From positions 7,378,001 through 7,442,000 of the forward strand of contig NZ_CP108131.1 in NCBI RefSeq assembly GCF_036203305.1: 64,000 bases of DNA. Reading direction: 5' to 3'. This DNA comes from Streptomyces sp. NBC_00190 (lineage in GTDB: Bacteria > Actinomycetota > Actinomycetes > Streptomycetales > Streptomycetaceae). Below the pieces are notes generated by a model. That model was not told the origin of the DNA. It ran no database searches and worked only from the letters and a program-made list of their open reading frames with translations. Positions 1 through 8,505 of this stretch are shown here, piece after piece (position 1 is the first letter of the stretch; each line of letters starts with the position of its first letter). The translations under genes and the position numbers were made by a program.

Positions 1-107
1 AGAGGAACAGGTAGTGCACGCACATGGGAACAGCCTACTGCGGTGCGAACCGTCTCGTCTTGTTGATTTCCACAGGAGGAGAGCCGGGGGAGAAGGGGAG
101 CCGGAGC

Positions 108-1313
108 ATGCGGCGTGCGTACGTCGCCGCGTACGCCGACCTCGCGAAGCGGTGCGAGCGCCGTGAGCCGGAGCTGCTGCGCCACATCTCGACCGCCGAC
201 ACCGCGCGCGATCTGGACCTGCTGCGCCGGGCGGCTGGGGAGGACCGGCTGCGCTACTGGGGCATCTCGTACGGAACCCTGCTCGGCGCGACGTACGCGA
301 ACCTGTTCCCCGACCGGGTCGGACGGCTCGTGGCCGACGGGAACGTCGACCCGCAGGCATGGGTGAACCGCGGCGCGGACGGCGAGCCCGAGCTGAACAC
401 CTTCCTGCGCCTCGGCTCGTACCTCGGCTCCGCCGACACCCTCGGTCAGTTCCTCGACCACTGCGGCCGCGCGACGGTGTCCCGGTGTGCGTTTTCCGCC
501 GGGAGCCCGGCGGCGACCCGGGCCAAGTACGACACCTTGCTGGAGCGCCTCGCCGGGCGGCCGGTCGGGAGCTGGACGTACGCGCGCGCGGTGAACGAGG
601 TGCGCAGCGGGCTCTACACGGTGCATCCGGGCTGGACGGGGACGGCCGGAACTCTGCAGTCGCTGTGGCAGGGACGGGTGCCGGCGGAGCCTCCGGCGCC
701 GGCCGGGCCCGCCCGCTATCCGGGGTTCGAGCAGTCGCTCGCGGTGCTGTGCGCCGAAAGCCCCAACCCCGCCTCGTCCGGGCACTATCCCGCGCTGGAG
801 GAGCGGGCCGTGAAGCAGGCCGGGGCGCTCGCCCGGTGGTGGGCCTGGGCCAACGAGCCCTGCACCGCGTGGCCGGCCCGGGCGGCCGCCCCGTACACGG
901 GCCCGTGGAACCGGACCACCGGGCATCCGGTGCTGGTGGTCAACGCGGTCTACGACCCGTCGACCCCTTGCCGGGCGGGGCAGGCGATGGTCACGGAACT
1001 CGCGGGGGCCCGGCTGCTGACGCTCGACGGCTACGGGCACACCGCGCTGGACAATCCGAGTGCCTGTGTGGAGCGGCACGTGGTCCGGTACGTCCTGACC
1101 GGGGCGCTACCGCCGGAGGGGGCGCGGTGCGGGCAGGACACCCCGCCGTTCGGGACCGGGCGGGAGCGGCCGGCGGGAGCCGCGCCGGACCGTGCGGGCA
1201 AGGCGGGCGGGTGGTGGTACGCCGCACCCTTCACGTCCTGGCCGCAGCGGCCGCTGGGTCTCTTCCCGGCTCGTCCCGGCTGGACCTCGGCCGTGGTGCC
1301 GGGCGGATCATAG
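108..1313 (+). pseudogene. N-terminally truncated S33-type alpha/beta hydrolase (tripeptidyl aminopeptidase-like)
   Basis: The reading frame matches the middle and C-terminal part of secreted Streptomyces tripeptidyl aminopeptidase-like hydrolases. The nucleophile elbow (GISYGT), the late acid region (VYDPSTP) and the catalytic His (GYGHT near the C-terminus) are all visible. Missing are the signal peptide, the N-terminal beta-sheet with its oxyanion HG motif and the first part of the hydrolase core, roughly 100 or more residues. The frame stays open upstream to an ATG at 24, but those 28 residues look unrelated. ATG 108, with a purine-rich stretch just upstream, is the more plausible start if the remnant is translated. 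A 5' deletion or rearrangement upstream is my inference; the window edge prevents seeing whether the missing half lies further left. Confidence 0.6.
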
Positions 1314-1456
1314 CCGGGCAGGGGTCGGTTTCCGCCGAATCCGTCATTCCGGGTGCAGAGCGGTGCACGCTCAGTAGCTTCTATCTGACAGACGGTCCTG
1401 CCCTGTTGGAACCGAGGGCCGGGCGTGAACAGAGAGCAGTGAGGGAGCGGACGGCG

Positions 1457-1831
1457 ATGGCGAATGTGGAAGTCTCGTTGAAGGAGACGATGACCTCGAT
1501 CGAGGGCGCGCTGGGTGTCGCGCTGGTGGACTACGCCAGCGGCATGGCCTTGGGTACCCTCGGCGGCGGGAAGGACCTCGATCTGACGGTCGCGGCGGCG
1601 GGCAACACCGATGTGATCCGGGCGAAGGTCCGCACCATGGAAATGCTGGGCATGAAGGACGAGATCGAGGATCTGCTGATCACGCTGGGCTCCCAGTACC
1701 ACCTGATCCGGCTGCTCAAGAGCCGCGGGAGCAATGGACTGTTCCTGTACGTGGTGCTGGACAAGAACAATTCCAACCTGGCCATGGCGCGTCACCAGCT
1801 CAAGCGCATCGAGTCGGCGCTGGAGTTGTAA
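1457..1831 (+). CDS. Roadblock/LC7-like small protein
   Basis: A 124-residue soluble protein with an alternating beta-alpha pattern and the opening 'ETMTSIEGALGVALVDYASGMALG', which resembles roadblock/LC7 proteins (small dimeric scaffolds often tied to GTPase or signalling modules in actinomycetes). The ATG is preceded by GAGGGAG at suitable spacing. There is no signal peptide or membrane segment. It stands alone, with no visible MglA/Rab-like GTPase or sensor kinase of the 'conservon' type next to it, so its partner is unknown. The family assignment rests on pattern recognition and could be wrong at the subfamily level. Confidence 0.55.
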   Translation: MANVEVSLKETMTSIEGALGVALVDYASGMALGTLGGGKDLDLTVAAAGNTDVIRAKVRTMEMLGMKDEIEDLLITLGSQYHLIRLLKSRGSNGLFLYVVLDKNNSNLAMARHQLKRIESALEL

Positions 1832-2013
1832 CGCCGCATCATCAGGGCCCACGCATGCCCACAAGTTGAAGCTTTCTTCAACTCGGCACATCCGAAATCG
1901 GTCAAGTTCGGGCATGCGTGGCCCCAACGGACGCGACGATGGACACCGAAGACCGGCCGACTCGATGCCCCCGCGGCCGCGGCCGCGGTCCAAGCAACGC
2001 AGCAGGAGTGTTC

Positions 2014-2403
2014 GTGGGAGTGCAAGTACCGCTGTACCAGGCCAAAGCCGAGTTCTTCCGGATGCTCGGACACCCGGTTCGCATCCGAGTCCTGGAGCTC
2101 CTGCAGCACGGACCCGTGCCCGTACGGGACTTGCTGGCGGAGATCGACATCGAGCCGTCCAACCTCTCCCAGCAGCTGGCGGTGCTGCGCCGCTCGGGGA
2201 TCGTCGTCTCCACCCGCGAGGGCGCCACGGTCAACTACGCCCTCGCCGGCGGCGACGTCGCAGACCTGCTGCGCGCTGCCCGGCGCATCCTGACCGAACT
2301 ACTGGCAGGGCAGAGCCAGCTCCTGGCCGAACTCCGGCAGGTGGAACCGAGCCCCGCAGAAAGGGGGGCGGAAACCGATACGGCCGCGCACCTGGGCCGC
2401 TGA
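2014..2403 (+). CDS. ArsR/SmtB-family transcriptional regulator
   Basis: A winged helix-turn-helix repressor. The core 'KAEFFRMLGHPVRIRVLELL' followed by 'IEPSNLSQQLAVLRRSGIV' and a wing ending in 'GATVNYAL' is typical of ArsR proteins. The start chosen is GTG 2014, with AGGAG at 2004-2008. An upstream in-frame GTG at 1918 would add a low-complexity Arg/Pro/Gly segment and lacks a ribosome site. No classic metal-binding CxC pair is seen in the recognition helix, so the signal is unlikely to be arsenite or cadmium through the usual site. No transporter follows directly. The C-terminus is an acidic/polar tail. Target and ligand cannot be told from here. Confidence 0.85.
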   Translation: MGVQVPLYQAKAEFFRMLGHPVRIRVLELLQHGPVPVRDLLAEIDIEPSNLSQQLAVLRRSGIVVSTREGATVNYALAGGDVADLLRAARRILTELLAGQSQLLAELRQVEPSPAERGAETDTAAHLGR

Positions 2404-2610
2404 ACCGCCGCGCATTGCGGCACCGCCAGTGCCGCAGTGGCTACGGTGCGTGGTGGTGCGCCTTGGCGACGAGGACCGTACGGCGGCACCCTGCCGCGGG
2501 CACCCGGTTCCCGGAGCGCGCGAAGCCTTCTGTCGGTGCGATGCTGGAAGAGAAGCGGAGGACCGGCAGCCGAGCTGTCCGGTCCGCCTCGTCAGCAAGG
2601 GAGGAACGAC
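2404..2610. other. Intergenic region between arsR-type gene and SHOCT gene
   Basis: About 200 bases without a supported gene. Short open frames here have no ribosome site and no recognisable family. It presumably carries the promoter for the SHOCT gene, but I cannot name -35/-10 elements with confidence. Confidence 0.4.
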
Positions 2611-2904
2611 GTGCCTGGTCTTCTTCGAGGAGTAGCGCGCACCGCCGTGGTGGCCGGTACGGCGACGGCGGTTTCCAACCGGGTCTCGCGGCGCCAGGGA
2701 GGCCGGTGGGCCCAGCAGGATGCTCAAGCCGAGCAGCAGTCCGCCGCACCCGCGCCTGCCCCCGCACCCGCTGCCGCGGCCCCGATGGCCGATGACATGA
2801 GCAGCAAGATCGATCAGCTCAAGGAACTCGGAGCACTGAAGGATCAAGGACTTCTGACCGAAGCGGAGTTCGCGGAGCAGAAGAAGAAGATCCTCGGCGC
2901 CTGA
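2611..2904 (+). CDS. SHOCT-domain small protein
   Basis: 97 residues starting at GTG 2611 behind a GGGAGG-type ribosome site (2599-2604). The N-terminal part is basic and small-residue-rich. A Gln/Ala/Pro-rich linker (AQAEQQ, APAPAPAP) leads into a C-terminal SHOCT motif: IDQLKELGALKDQGLLTEAEF and KKKILGA. SHOCT modules are short helical elements, common in Streptomyces, usually attached to other domains and thought to mediate oligomerisation or interactions. A second SHOCT protein lies at 5428-5847, and the DUF6325 gene often seen beside such proteins is the convergent neighbour. The 22-bp perfect hairpin just downstream ends transcription. Confidence 0.85.
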   Translation: MPGLLRGVARTAVVAGTATAVSNRVSRRQGGRWAQQDAQAEQQSAAPAPAPAPAAAAPMADDMSSKIDQLKELGALKDQGLLTEAEFAEQKKKILGA

Positions 2905-2937
2905 CCCTCCGGTCGTGCCGACCGGATCGCAGACCAC

Positions 2938-2984
2938 GACGTACGCCGGAGGCCGGGACAGCGTCCCGGCCTCCGGCGTACGTC
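2938..2984. terminator. Bidirectional hairpin terminator
   Basis: Perfect inverted repeat with 22-bp arms (2938-2959 and 2963-2984) and a 3-base loop, between the convergent SHOCT (+) and DUF6325 (-) genes. No T-run follows, as is usual in Streptomyces. Confidence 0.8.
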
Positions 2985-2997
2985 CGATGCCGCCCGG

Positions 2998-3468
2998 TCA
3001 TTCCGTGGCGGGCGGGCTGCCGTTCTCGGCGGCCTCCACCGCGTCGATGGAGGCCAGCAGGGCCTGCACGGGGATGCGGCCGCTCGCCACCAGCTGCGCG
3101 CCACTGCGCCGCAGGGCTACGGCGAAGGGCGCCGCCCAGCGGTTCTCGTACACCATGATGGCGGCCGCGTTGCCGGGCTGCAGGGCGTTGCCGGCCTCCT
3201 CCAGGTCGTCCTGGCCCAGCAGCTCGGACGATGCGCCGTCGAAGACGGACAGGCTGAGCGTCCCCTCACCGTCCCCGGCTTCCGAGAGCTCCATGGCGGT
3301 CACGGTTCCGTCGGCGTCCTTCCTCACGAAGCGCAGGTCGAGGAGGCGGATGATCCCCCTGTCCACGAGGTCGACCAGCAGAGGGAACGCCTCGCCCGTC
3401 ATCTTGTTTCCGGGGAACTCGACGACCACGTAGTCGACGGGGCCCATTTCTTCGATGTTGTCGCTCAT
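2998..3468 (-). CDS. DUF6325-family protein
   Basis: 156 residues with the family's opening 'MGPVDYVVVEFPGNKMTGE', then 'LVDLVDRGIIRLLDLRFVRKDADG', a central acidic stretch and 'GNAAAIMVYENRWAAPFAVALRRSGAQLVASGRIP'. The pattern matches small Streptomyces proteins annotated DUF6325 (related to DUF1269), of unknown function but often found in stress-type neighbourhoods with SHOCT proteins. Its ATG overlaps the stop of the GH15 gene (ATGA), so the two are translationally coupled and co-transcribed. No membrane segment or signal peptide is seen. The biochemical role is unknown. Confidence 0.8.
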   Translation of the reverse strand: MSDNIEEMGPVDYVVVEFPGNKMTGEAFPLLVDLVDRGIIRLLDLRFVRKDADGTVTAMELSEAGDGEGTLSLSVFDGASSELLGQDDLEEAGNALQPGNAAAIMVYENRWAAPFAVALRRSGAQLVASGRIPVQALLASIDAVEAAENGSPPATE

Positions 3469-5339
3469 GAGCGCTCCAAAGCGGTGTGTGCGGTCTGGTC
3501 GAGTGCGCTGTCGAGTGCGAGTGCCGCGGTGATGAGGGAGAGGTGGGTGAAGGCCTGCGGGAAGTTGCCGAGCTGCTCGCCGGTGAGGCCGACCTCCTCG
3601 GCGAAGAGCCCGACGTGGTTGGCGTAGGTGAGCATCTTGTCGAAGGCGTAGCGGGCCTGGTGGACGCGGCCGGCCCGGGCGAGGGCGTAGACGTACAGGA
3701 AGCTGCACAGGGAAAAGGTGCCCTCGGATCCCTGCAAGCCGTCGGGGGAGGCGGCGGGGTCGTAGCGGTAGACGAGGCTGTCGGAGACGAGTTCCCTGTC
3801 CATGGCGTCGAGGGTGGAGAGCCACCGCGGGTCCTTGGGGGCGATGAAACCGACGAGCGGCATCAGCAGCAGGGAGGCGTCCAGGACGGGGCTGCCGTAA
3901 TGCTGGACGAAGGCCTGGCGTTCCTCGCTCCAGCCGCGGGTCATGACCTGCTCCATGATCGCGTCGCGCGCCGCCGTCCAGCGGGGCAGGTCGCCCGGGC
4001 GGGAGTGGGCCATGGCCTGGCGGATGCCGAGGTCGAAGGCGACCCAGCACATGAGCCGGCTGTAGGTGAAGTCCTTCTGGCCGCCGCGGGTCTCCCAGAT
4101 CCCCTCGTCCGGGCGGTCCCACGTGTCGCAGAGCCAGTCCAGCAAGGAGGCGGAGCGCTGCCAGTCGTCGTAGCCGAGGACACCGCTGACCTGGCCGGTC
4201 TGGGCCAGGGCGAAGACGGCCTCGCCGTAGATGTCCATCTGCAGCTGGTCGGCCGCGCCGTTGCCCATACGTACAGGGGCGGATGCCTGCCAGCCTTCCA
4301 GGTGTTCGAGGACTTCTTCGGACAGGTGCGGGTCGCCGTCGACCCGGTACATGATCTGCAGGGGTTCGCCGTTGGGCGCGCCGCCGTCCCGCAGGCGGTC
4401 TTCGAGCCAGCCGCGGAAGGCGCCCGCTTCTTCGGTGAAGCCGAGATCGAGCATGGCGCGCACCGCGAGGGAGGCGTCACGGACCCAGGTGTAGCGGTAG
4501 TCCCAGTTGCGCTCGCCGCCCACCTGCTCGGGCAGCCCCATGGTCGCGGCGGCGATCGGCGCGCCCGTGGGCGCGTACGTCATGAGCTTGAGGGTGATCG
4601 CGGAGCGGTTGACCGTCTCCTGCCAGCGGCCGCGGTAGGTGCAGCGCCCGATCCAGTCGTGCCAGAAGCGGCACACGGCGTCGAACTCCTCCGTCATTCC
4701 GGCCACGCTCAGCGGCGGCGGGGCGGGGCTGTCGGCGCCGCAGACCGTCAGGACGACGGCAGCGCGTTCACCCTGGGCCAGGGTCACGGTCGCCCGTACG
4801 TCCACCTCGTCGGTCTCCAGGGCCACGGGGCCCAGGACCTGCAGGTGCGCGGTGATGCCGGGTCCGTCGAAGCGGGCGGTGGTGCCGTCGCACGTCAGGT
4901 CGTGCGGTGCCCGGCCGTAGTCGAAGCGCGGTCGGCACTCCAGCGTGAAGCGCACCGTCCCGCGCACCACGCGGAGGATCCGCACCACTTGGTGCCGGTC
5001 GGTGGCGGCCTGCGGTCCGTGGACGGGCATGAAGTCGACGACCTCGCCGACGCCTTCGTGGGTGAGGAAACGAGTGATGAGCACGGCGCTGTCGGCGAGG
5101 TAGAGCTGGCGGTTGATGACGTCGGCGTCGCTCGCGGGCTCGCCTTCGGAGGCGTCGGGCGCGTCCGCGGTGATCGCGAAGTATCCGCCGCGGCCGTGGT
5201 CGAGCAGGCCGGCGAAGACGCTGGGCGAGTCGAAGCGAGGCGAGCAGAACCAGTCGAGCACTCCCTCGGACGATACGAGGGCACAGGTCTGCAGGTCCCC
5301 GATCAGGCCGTGCTCGGCAATCGGCGGATACACGCGCAT
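3465..5339 (-). CDS. Glycoside hydrolase family 15 protein (glucoamylase/trehalase-like)
   Basis: A 624-residue cytoplasmic protein. Residues about 1-220 form the N-terminal beta-sandwich found in trehalase/glucoamylase-like GH15 enzymes (starting YPPIAEHGLIGDLQTCALV and IDWFCSPRFDSPSVF-like VLDWFCSPRFDSPSVF). The (alpha/alpha)6 catalytic domain follows, with the signature ERNWDYRYTWVRDAS and, near the end, the GSEGTFSLCSFLYVYAL segment that carries the catalytic base in this family. Likely substrates are alpha-glucosides such as trehalose or malto-oligosaccharides. The ATG at 5339 has GGAG upstream; extending to 5483 would add a Pro/Arg-rich segment without family support. The first gene of a two-gene unit with DUF6325. 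Confidence 0.9.
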   Translation of the reverse strand: MRVYPPIAEHGLIGDLQTCALVSSEGVLDWFCSPRFDSPSVFAGLLDHGRGGYFAITADAPDASEGEPASDADVINRQLYLADSAVLITRFLTHEGVGEVVDFMPVHGPQAATDRHQVVRILRVVRGTVRFTLECRPRFDYGRAPHDLTCDGTTARFDGPGITAHLQVLGPVALETDEVDVRATVTLAQGERAAVVLTVCGADSPAPPPLSVAGMTEEFDAVCRFWHDWIGRCTYRGRWQETVNRSAITLKLMTYAPTGAPIAAATMGLPEQVGGERNWDYRYTWVRDASLAVRAMLDLGFTEEAGAFRGWLEDRLRDGGAPNGEPLQIMYRVDGDPHLSEEVLEHLEGWQASAPVRMGNGAADQLQMDIYGEAVFALAQTGQVSGVLGYDDWQRSASLLDWLCDTWDRPDEGIWETRGGQKDFTYSRLMCWVAFDLGIRQAMAHSRPGDLPRWTAARDAIMEQVMTRGWSEERQAFVQHYGSPVLDASLLLMPLVGFIAPKDPRWLSTLDAMDRELVSDSLVYRYDPAASPDGLQGSEGTFSLCSFLYVYALARAGRVHQARYAFDKMLTYANHVGLFAEEVGLTGEQLGNFPQAFTHLSLITAALALDSALDQTAHTALERS

Positions 5340-5427
5340 CGTTTCTCCAGGGTGGGCGCTGTCGCCGCCCGGCCGGGCGGCGACAGGGATCGCGGCGGGC
5401 GATTGCCGTGGCAGGAAGGACCGGATC

Positions 5428-5847
5428 TCAGGTCGAGAGGACCTTGGCCTTGGCGGTCTCGTACTCGGCCGCCGTGATGTCACCGCGGTTCTTCAGCTCG
5501 GCCAGCTTGGACAGTTCCTCGGCGTGGCTGGTGGGCCCGGCGCTCTCGCGCACGTAGGAGCGGAAGGCCTGCTCCTGCTGCTGGGCCCGCTGCATCTCGC
5601 GTTCGCCCATGCCGCGCCCCCGGGCGATCAGATAGACGAAGACGCCCAGGAAGGGCACCAGGATGACGAAGACGGTCCATCCCGCCTTGCCCCAGCCGCT
5701 CAGGCCGTCGTCACGGAAGACGTCACCGATGACGCGGAAGAGCAGCATGAACCAGAGGATCCACAGGAAGAAGATCATCATGGTCCAGAACGCGTTCAGC
5801 AGGGGGTAGTCGTAGTCCGCTGCCAGATCGAGTACAGAGTCCCGCAT
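5428..5847 (-). CDS. PLDc_N/SHOCT membrane protein
   Basis: 139 residues. Two hydrophobic segments (about 18-42, FWTMMIFFLWILWFMLLFRV, and 54-75, GWTVFVILVPFLGVFVYLIA) have the layout of the PLDc N-terminal membrane domain. A charged Gln-rich helix and a C-terminal SHOCT motif (ELSKLAELKNRGDITAAEYETAKAKVL) follow. The pattern 'WFMLLFRVIGDVFRDD..SGWGKAGW' is common in Streptomyces stress-associated proteins. The predicted topology is two membrane spans with the SHOCT helix in the cytoplasm. It lies 88 bp upstream of the GH15 gene on the same strand, so readthrough co-expression is possible. Function unknown. Confidence 0.85.
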   Translation of the reverse strand: MRDSVLDLAADYDYPLLNAFWTMMIFFLWILWFMLLFRVIGDVFRDDGLSGWGKAGWTVFVILVPFLGVFVYLIARGRGMGEREMQRAQQQEQAFRSYVRESAGPTSHAEELSKLAELKNRGDITAAEYETAKAKVLST

Positions 5848-5933
5848 GGCCTGGTCTCCTGTCGCTTGTGACGGGCGGGCCGCCGCTGCCTCACCGGAGC
5901 CGGCGACGCCCCGCCTGGGGCTCGTTCACCGCG

Positions 5934-6767
5934 TCACGCGGGTATCGGGGCGAAGGGGTGCAGTGCGTCCGCCCCGGGCTGTACGAGGCCGTAGCTGCCC
6001 TCCGGGACCTCGTTCCAGGCGCCCGGCAGGTCGCCGAGGGGTTCGGACACGATGAGACGGGTCTCGTCGGAGACTTCCTGCAGGAAGGTCATATCGGGGT
6101 GGAGTTTGCGCAGCGATTCCACCTTGCTGCTGTAGAACAGCGACCGGGAAGTGCCCTGGGTGGAGTAGCGGAAGGCCCACACGGTTTCGCCGTTGGTCAC
6201 CGCGACCGTCATCTGGAGCGGGAACTCCACGCCGTGTTCGCGCCCGGCGCGCTCCACCACCCCGGCCATTCGGGCCACGGCGGTCGGCGGGTCCTGGTCC
6301 AGGCCGAAGGTGAGGGCCAGGTGGAACATCACCTCGGAGTCCGTCGTTCCCTCGATGTCGGTGAACTGGGCGGGGTCGACGAGCAGGCACAGATCCCGGC
6401 GCATGAGGTGGAAACCGGCGATGGAGCCGTTGTGCATGAACATCCAACGGCCGTGCCGGAAGGGGTGGCAGTTCGACCGCTGTACCGCTGTACCCGTCGA
6501 CGCCCGGATGTGGGCGAAGAACAGCGGGGAGCGGACATGATCCGCGATTTCCCGCAGGTTGGCGTTGTTCCACGCGGGGCCGACGTCTTTGAGGAGCGCC
6601 GGGGAACTGTCCTCTCCCGTGTACCAGCCGATGCCGAACCCGTCGCCGTTCGTCGTCTCCACACCCATCTTCGAGTGCAGGCTCTGGTCGATCAGCGAGT
6701 GGGTGGGTTTGTACAGGATGGTGTCGAGCAACATGGGTGTTCCCGAGTAGGCGAGCCATCGGCACAT
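5934..6767 (-). CDS. Class II glutamine amidotransferase (YafJ/EgtC-like)
   Basis: 277 residues beginning MCRWLAYSG, so Cys2 becomes the N-terminal nucleophile of an Ntn-type glutaminase after Met removal. Other family marks are NGDGFGIGWY, FFAHIRASTG, NCHPF and MFMHNGSIAGF, and a C-terminal RLIVSEPLGD segment. This is a stand-alone glutaminase domain like E. coli YafJ or mycobacterial EgtC; no ergothioneine genes are nearby, so an EgtC role is not supported. The partner or substrate is unknown; gamma-glutamyl amide hydrolysis is the likely chemistry. Confidence 0.88.
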   Translation of the reverse strand: MCRWLAYSGTPMLLDTILYKPTHSLIDQSLHSKMGVETTNGDGFGIGWYTGEDSSPALLKDVGPAWNNANLREIADHVRSPLFFAHIRASTGTAVQRSNCHPFRHGRWMFMHNGSIAGFHLMRRDLCLLVDPAQFTDIEGTTDSEVMFHLALTFGLDQDPPTAVARMAGVVERAGREHGVEFPLQMTVAVTNGETVWAFRYSTQGTSRSLFYSSKVESLRKLHPDMTFLQEVSDETRLIVSEPLGDLPGAWNEVPEGSYGLVQPGADALHPFAPIPA

Positions 6768-7188
6768 ACGCGATCACCTTGTTCCTACTGCACCGCGGGA
6801 CCACCACTGCGTTCCCGTCCGTGCTGCGGGCGGCGCCGTCTGCTACCGGGCGCCTTCATCCGGCCATCTCATTCTCGTCTCGCTCACCGTGTATCGCCAT
6901 CCGGGCCGGACACGGCCGCCCGGGGAACCGGCGCCCGCGAGGCGGGGCCTGCGGGGGGCCGCCGGGCACCGTGCTCCCGGCCGGGCCCCCTGGGCGATCA
7001 CGCTCAACTCACCGCGCCGGCGGGTGAAGTGGCTCGTCTTCGGATCCCGGCCTCGACCCACGTGCCGACGCCGCCGGTGCGGCCCCGGTGACCGGCGCGT
7101 CAGTGCGCGGCGGACGCTCGCGTACATCAGGACTCCGCCCTCCCGCGCGCTTCGGGTGGCGCGTGGGAGGGCGGTTCGGGCGGAAGAC
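6768..7188. other. Long intergenic region (about 420 bp)
   Basis: No gene supported. The right part holds a strong hairpin (7135-7174) that should terminate the small gene on its right; the left part presumably carries the promoter of the amidotransferase gene. Short open frames on either strand lack ribosome sites. Confidence 0.5.
7135..7174 (-). terminator. Hairpin terminator
   Basis: Arms 7135-7148 and 7161-7174 pair over 14 bp with one G-U wobble (the stem can extend by one pair). It lies just downstream of the minus-strand gene ending at 7189. Confidence 0.65.
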
Positions 7189-7404
7189 TCATTGGGCTCC
7201 GAGGGACGGTGGTGAGGCAAGGGCGCTCATGACCTGCCGCACCGCTTCCATACAGGCCGCGCAGTGCCTCTCCTCCCTGGTTTCCGGGTCGGGGGCCGGG
7301 CCGGGGACGACCTGGCCGCACAGGGCAACGTGCTGAGCTCTTGGGATGACGTGCCAGCCGAGGCCGGTGACGGTGCACGCGGGACCTATACGCATCTCGT
7401 ACAT
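7189..7404 (-). CDS. Small Cys/His-rich hypothetical protein
   Basis: A 71-residue protein starting at ATG 7404 behind a clear GAGGAGG ribosome site. It contains HVIPRAQHVALCGQVV and, 20 or so residues later, ERHCAACMEAVRQVM. The H...C...C-x2-C spacing looks like a possible zinc knuckle. I have a general impression of similar short Streptomyces proteins but do not recognise a named family. No signal peptide. A larger upstream start would run into an Arg/Pro-rich frame without support. Function unknown. Confidence 0.65.
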   Translation of the reverse strand: MYEMRIGPACTVTGLGWHVIPRAQHVALCGQVVPGPAPDPETREERHCAACMEAVRQVMSALASPPSLGAQ

Positions 7405-7550
7405 GGCTGCCTCCTCACGCCGGGGCGGGGCCGCTGGGCGTACTCCCAATAGGCCACCGCGCCGACCGGGGTGCGGGTTGTGAGCGGCCGTTCGGGTGAC
7501 GCGGCCCCGCCCGGGGGAGGGCCTCCCGGCTCTTCGGGCCCTGCGTGGGG

Positions 7551-7997
7551 TCAGGCCGTGGCGGCGTGGGAGGGATCGGTGTCGCTGCACAGCGCCCAGA
7601 TGATGAAGACGTCGACGGCGATCGAGATGATCGCCCAGAACGGCGTGTAGGGCAGCCACATGAAGTTGAGGACGATGCTGCAGGCGGCGAACGCCACACC
7701 CAGCGCCCGCGCCCAGCCCGCGAGCTTGAGGACGCCGATGCCGACGACGACGAGGATGATGCCGAGGATGAGGTGGATCCAGCCCCAGGCCGTCACGTCG
7801 AACTTGAAGACGTAGGCACCCAGGCGGGTGTAGACCTCGTCCTCGGCGATGCTGGTGATGCCCTTGATGATGGCCAGGGCGCCGTCCACCAGGAGCAGGA
7901 CGCCGGCGAACATGGTGCCTCCCGCCGCCCAGGCGCTACGGCTGTCGTGCTGCCCGCTGGGAAAGCGCGGAGAGGCGGGGGTCGAAGGCTGTGCCAT
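7551..7997 (-). CDS. DUF7144-type four-helix membrane protein
   Basis: 148 residues with four hydrophobic segments: AAGGTMFAGVLLLVDGALAII, the region WGWIHLILGIILVVVGIGVL, ARALGVAFAACSIVLNFMWL and FWAIISIAVDVFIIWALC. The motif 'GWIHLILGIILVVVGIGVL..GWARALGV..A..SIVLNFMWLPYTPFWAIISIAVDVFIIWAL' is typical of the small Streptomyces membrane proteins named DUF7144. ATG 7997 is preferred over 8012, because the AAGGAG ribosome site lies inside the first codons of the longer version. Role unknown. Confidence 0.85.
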   Translation of the reverse strand: MAQPSTPASPRFPSGQHDSRSAWAAGGTMFAGVLLLVDGALAIIKGITSIAEDEVYTRLGAYVFKFDVTAWGWIHLILGIILVVVGIGVLKLAGWARALGVAFAACSIVLNFMWLPYTPFWAIISIAVDVFIIWALCSDTDPSHAATA

Positions 7998-8063
7998 GAG
8001 GAGCTCCTTCATCGGACTGTGCGCCCGGAGGCGGGCGCCGCTATGAGGTGGGGGCGACCGGAA

Positions 8064-8090
8064 GGCCCGGCCGGACGGGCCGGCCGGGCC
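8064..8090 (-). terminator. Hairpin terminator
   Basis: An 11-bp perfect stem (8064-8074 with 8080-8090), loop of 5, directly after the stop of the early-set domain gene ending at 8115 on the minus strand. Confidence 0.6.
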
Positions 8091-8114
8091 GACGGGGACG
8101 GGCCGACCGGTCCG

Positions 8115-8390
8115 TCAGGTGCGCAGGCAGCTGTTGACTCCGTCGTGGGTGTCCGCGTTCTCGTCGTTGAACCAGTAGTCGCCGGCTGCCAGGTACCGGA
8201 AGGAGTGCTCGCTCTTGCCGGGCAGGGTGACCGTGACCGCCCGGGTGCCGTCGCTGCGGGCTTCGAGGGGGTGGGCGCCGGGCTGCCAGTCGTTGAAGTC
8301 GCCCACCACACTGACCGGCCCGGGCGGGGCGTCGGCGGGCAGGACGAAGGTGACCTCGGTACGGCCCTTGCGCGGCTTGCGCTCCAGCAT
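8115..8390 (-). CDS. Isoamylase early-set (glycogen-binding CBM48-like) small protein
   Basis: 91 residues: VTFVLPADAPPGPVSVVGDFNDWQPGAHPLE, then RAVTVTLPGKSEHSFRYLAAGDYWFNDENAD. This is the immunoglobulin-like early-set fold found N-terminal in glycogen branching enzymes and in AMPK beta subunits, where it binds alpha-glucans (VGDFNDW is the hallmark). Here it stands alone. ATG 8390 has GGAG about 10 bases upstream; earlier ATGs give an unrelated extension. Binding to glycogen or maltodextrin is inferred; the GH15 gene in the same cluster fits that theme. Confidence 0.85.
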   Translation of the reverse strand: MLERKPRKGRTEVTFVLPADAPPGPVSVVGDFNDWQPGAHPLEARSDGTRAVTVTLPGKSEHSFRYLAAGDYWFNDENADTHDGVNSCLRT

Positions 8391-8505
8391 GGGATCGACT
8401 CCAGACGTCGTGACGGGTTGGGATCGAGACCATCCTCGGTACGGGACGGTCGATCCGCATTCCGGCGCAGCCGCCGCATCACCCTTCTGGCCCATCGTGC
8501 TGCCG

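Noticed and set aside
1918..2013. Upstream GTG start for the ArsR gene
   Set aside because: Would add a low-complexity leader without a ribosome site; GTG 2014 has AGGAG at good spacing.
3486..5477. A 663-residue plus-strand frame opposite GH15
   Set aside because: Shadow of the GH15 gene, whose domains and ribosome site are clear.
5934..6767. Ergothioneine gene egtC
   Set aside because: No egtA, egtB, egtD or egtE beside it; only the general amidotransferase class is supported.
7189..7659. A longer 156-residue form of the small Cys/His protein
   Set aside because: The extension is Arg/Pro/His-rich and a perfect ribosome site precedes the shorter ATG 7404.
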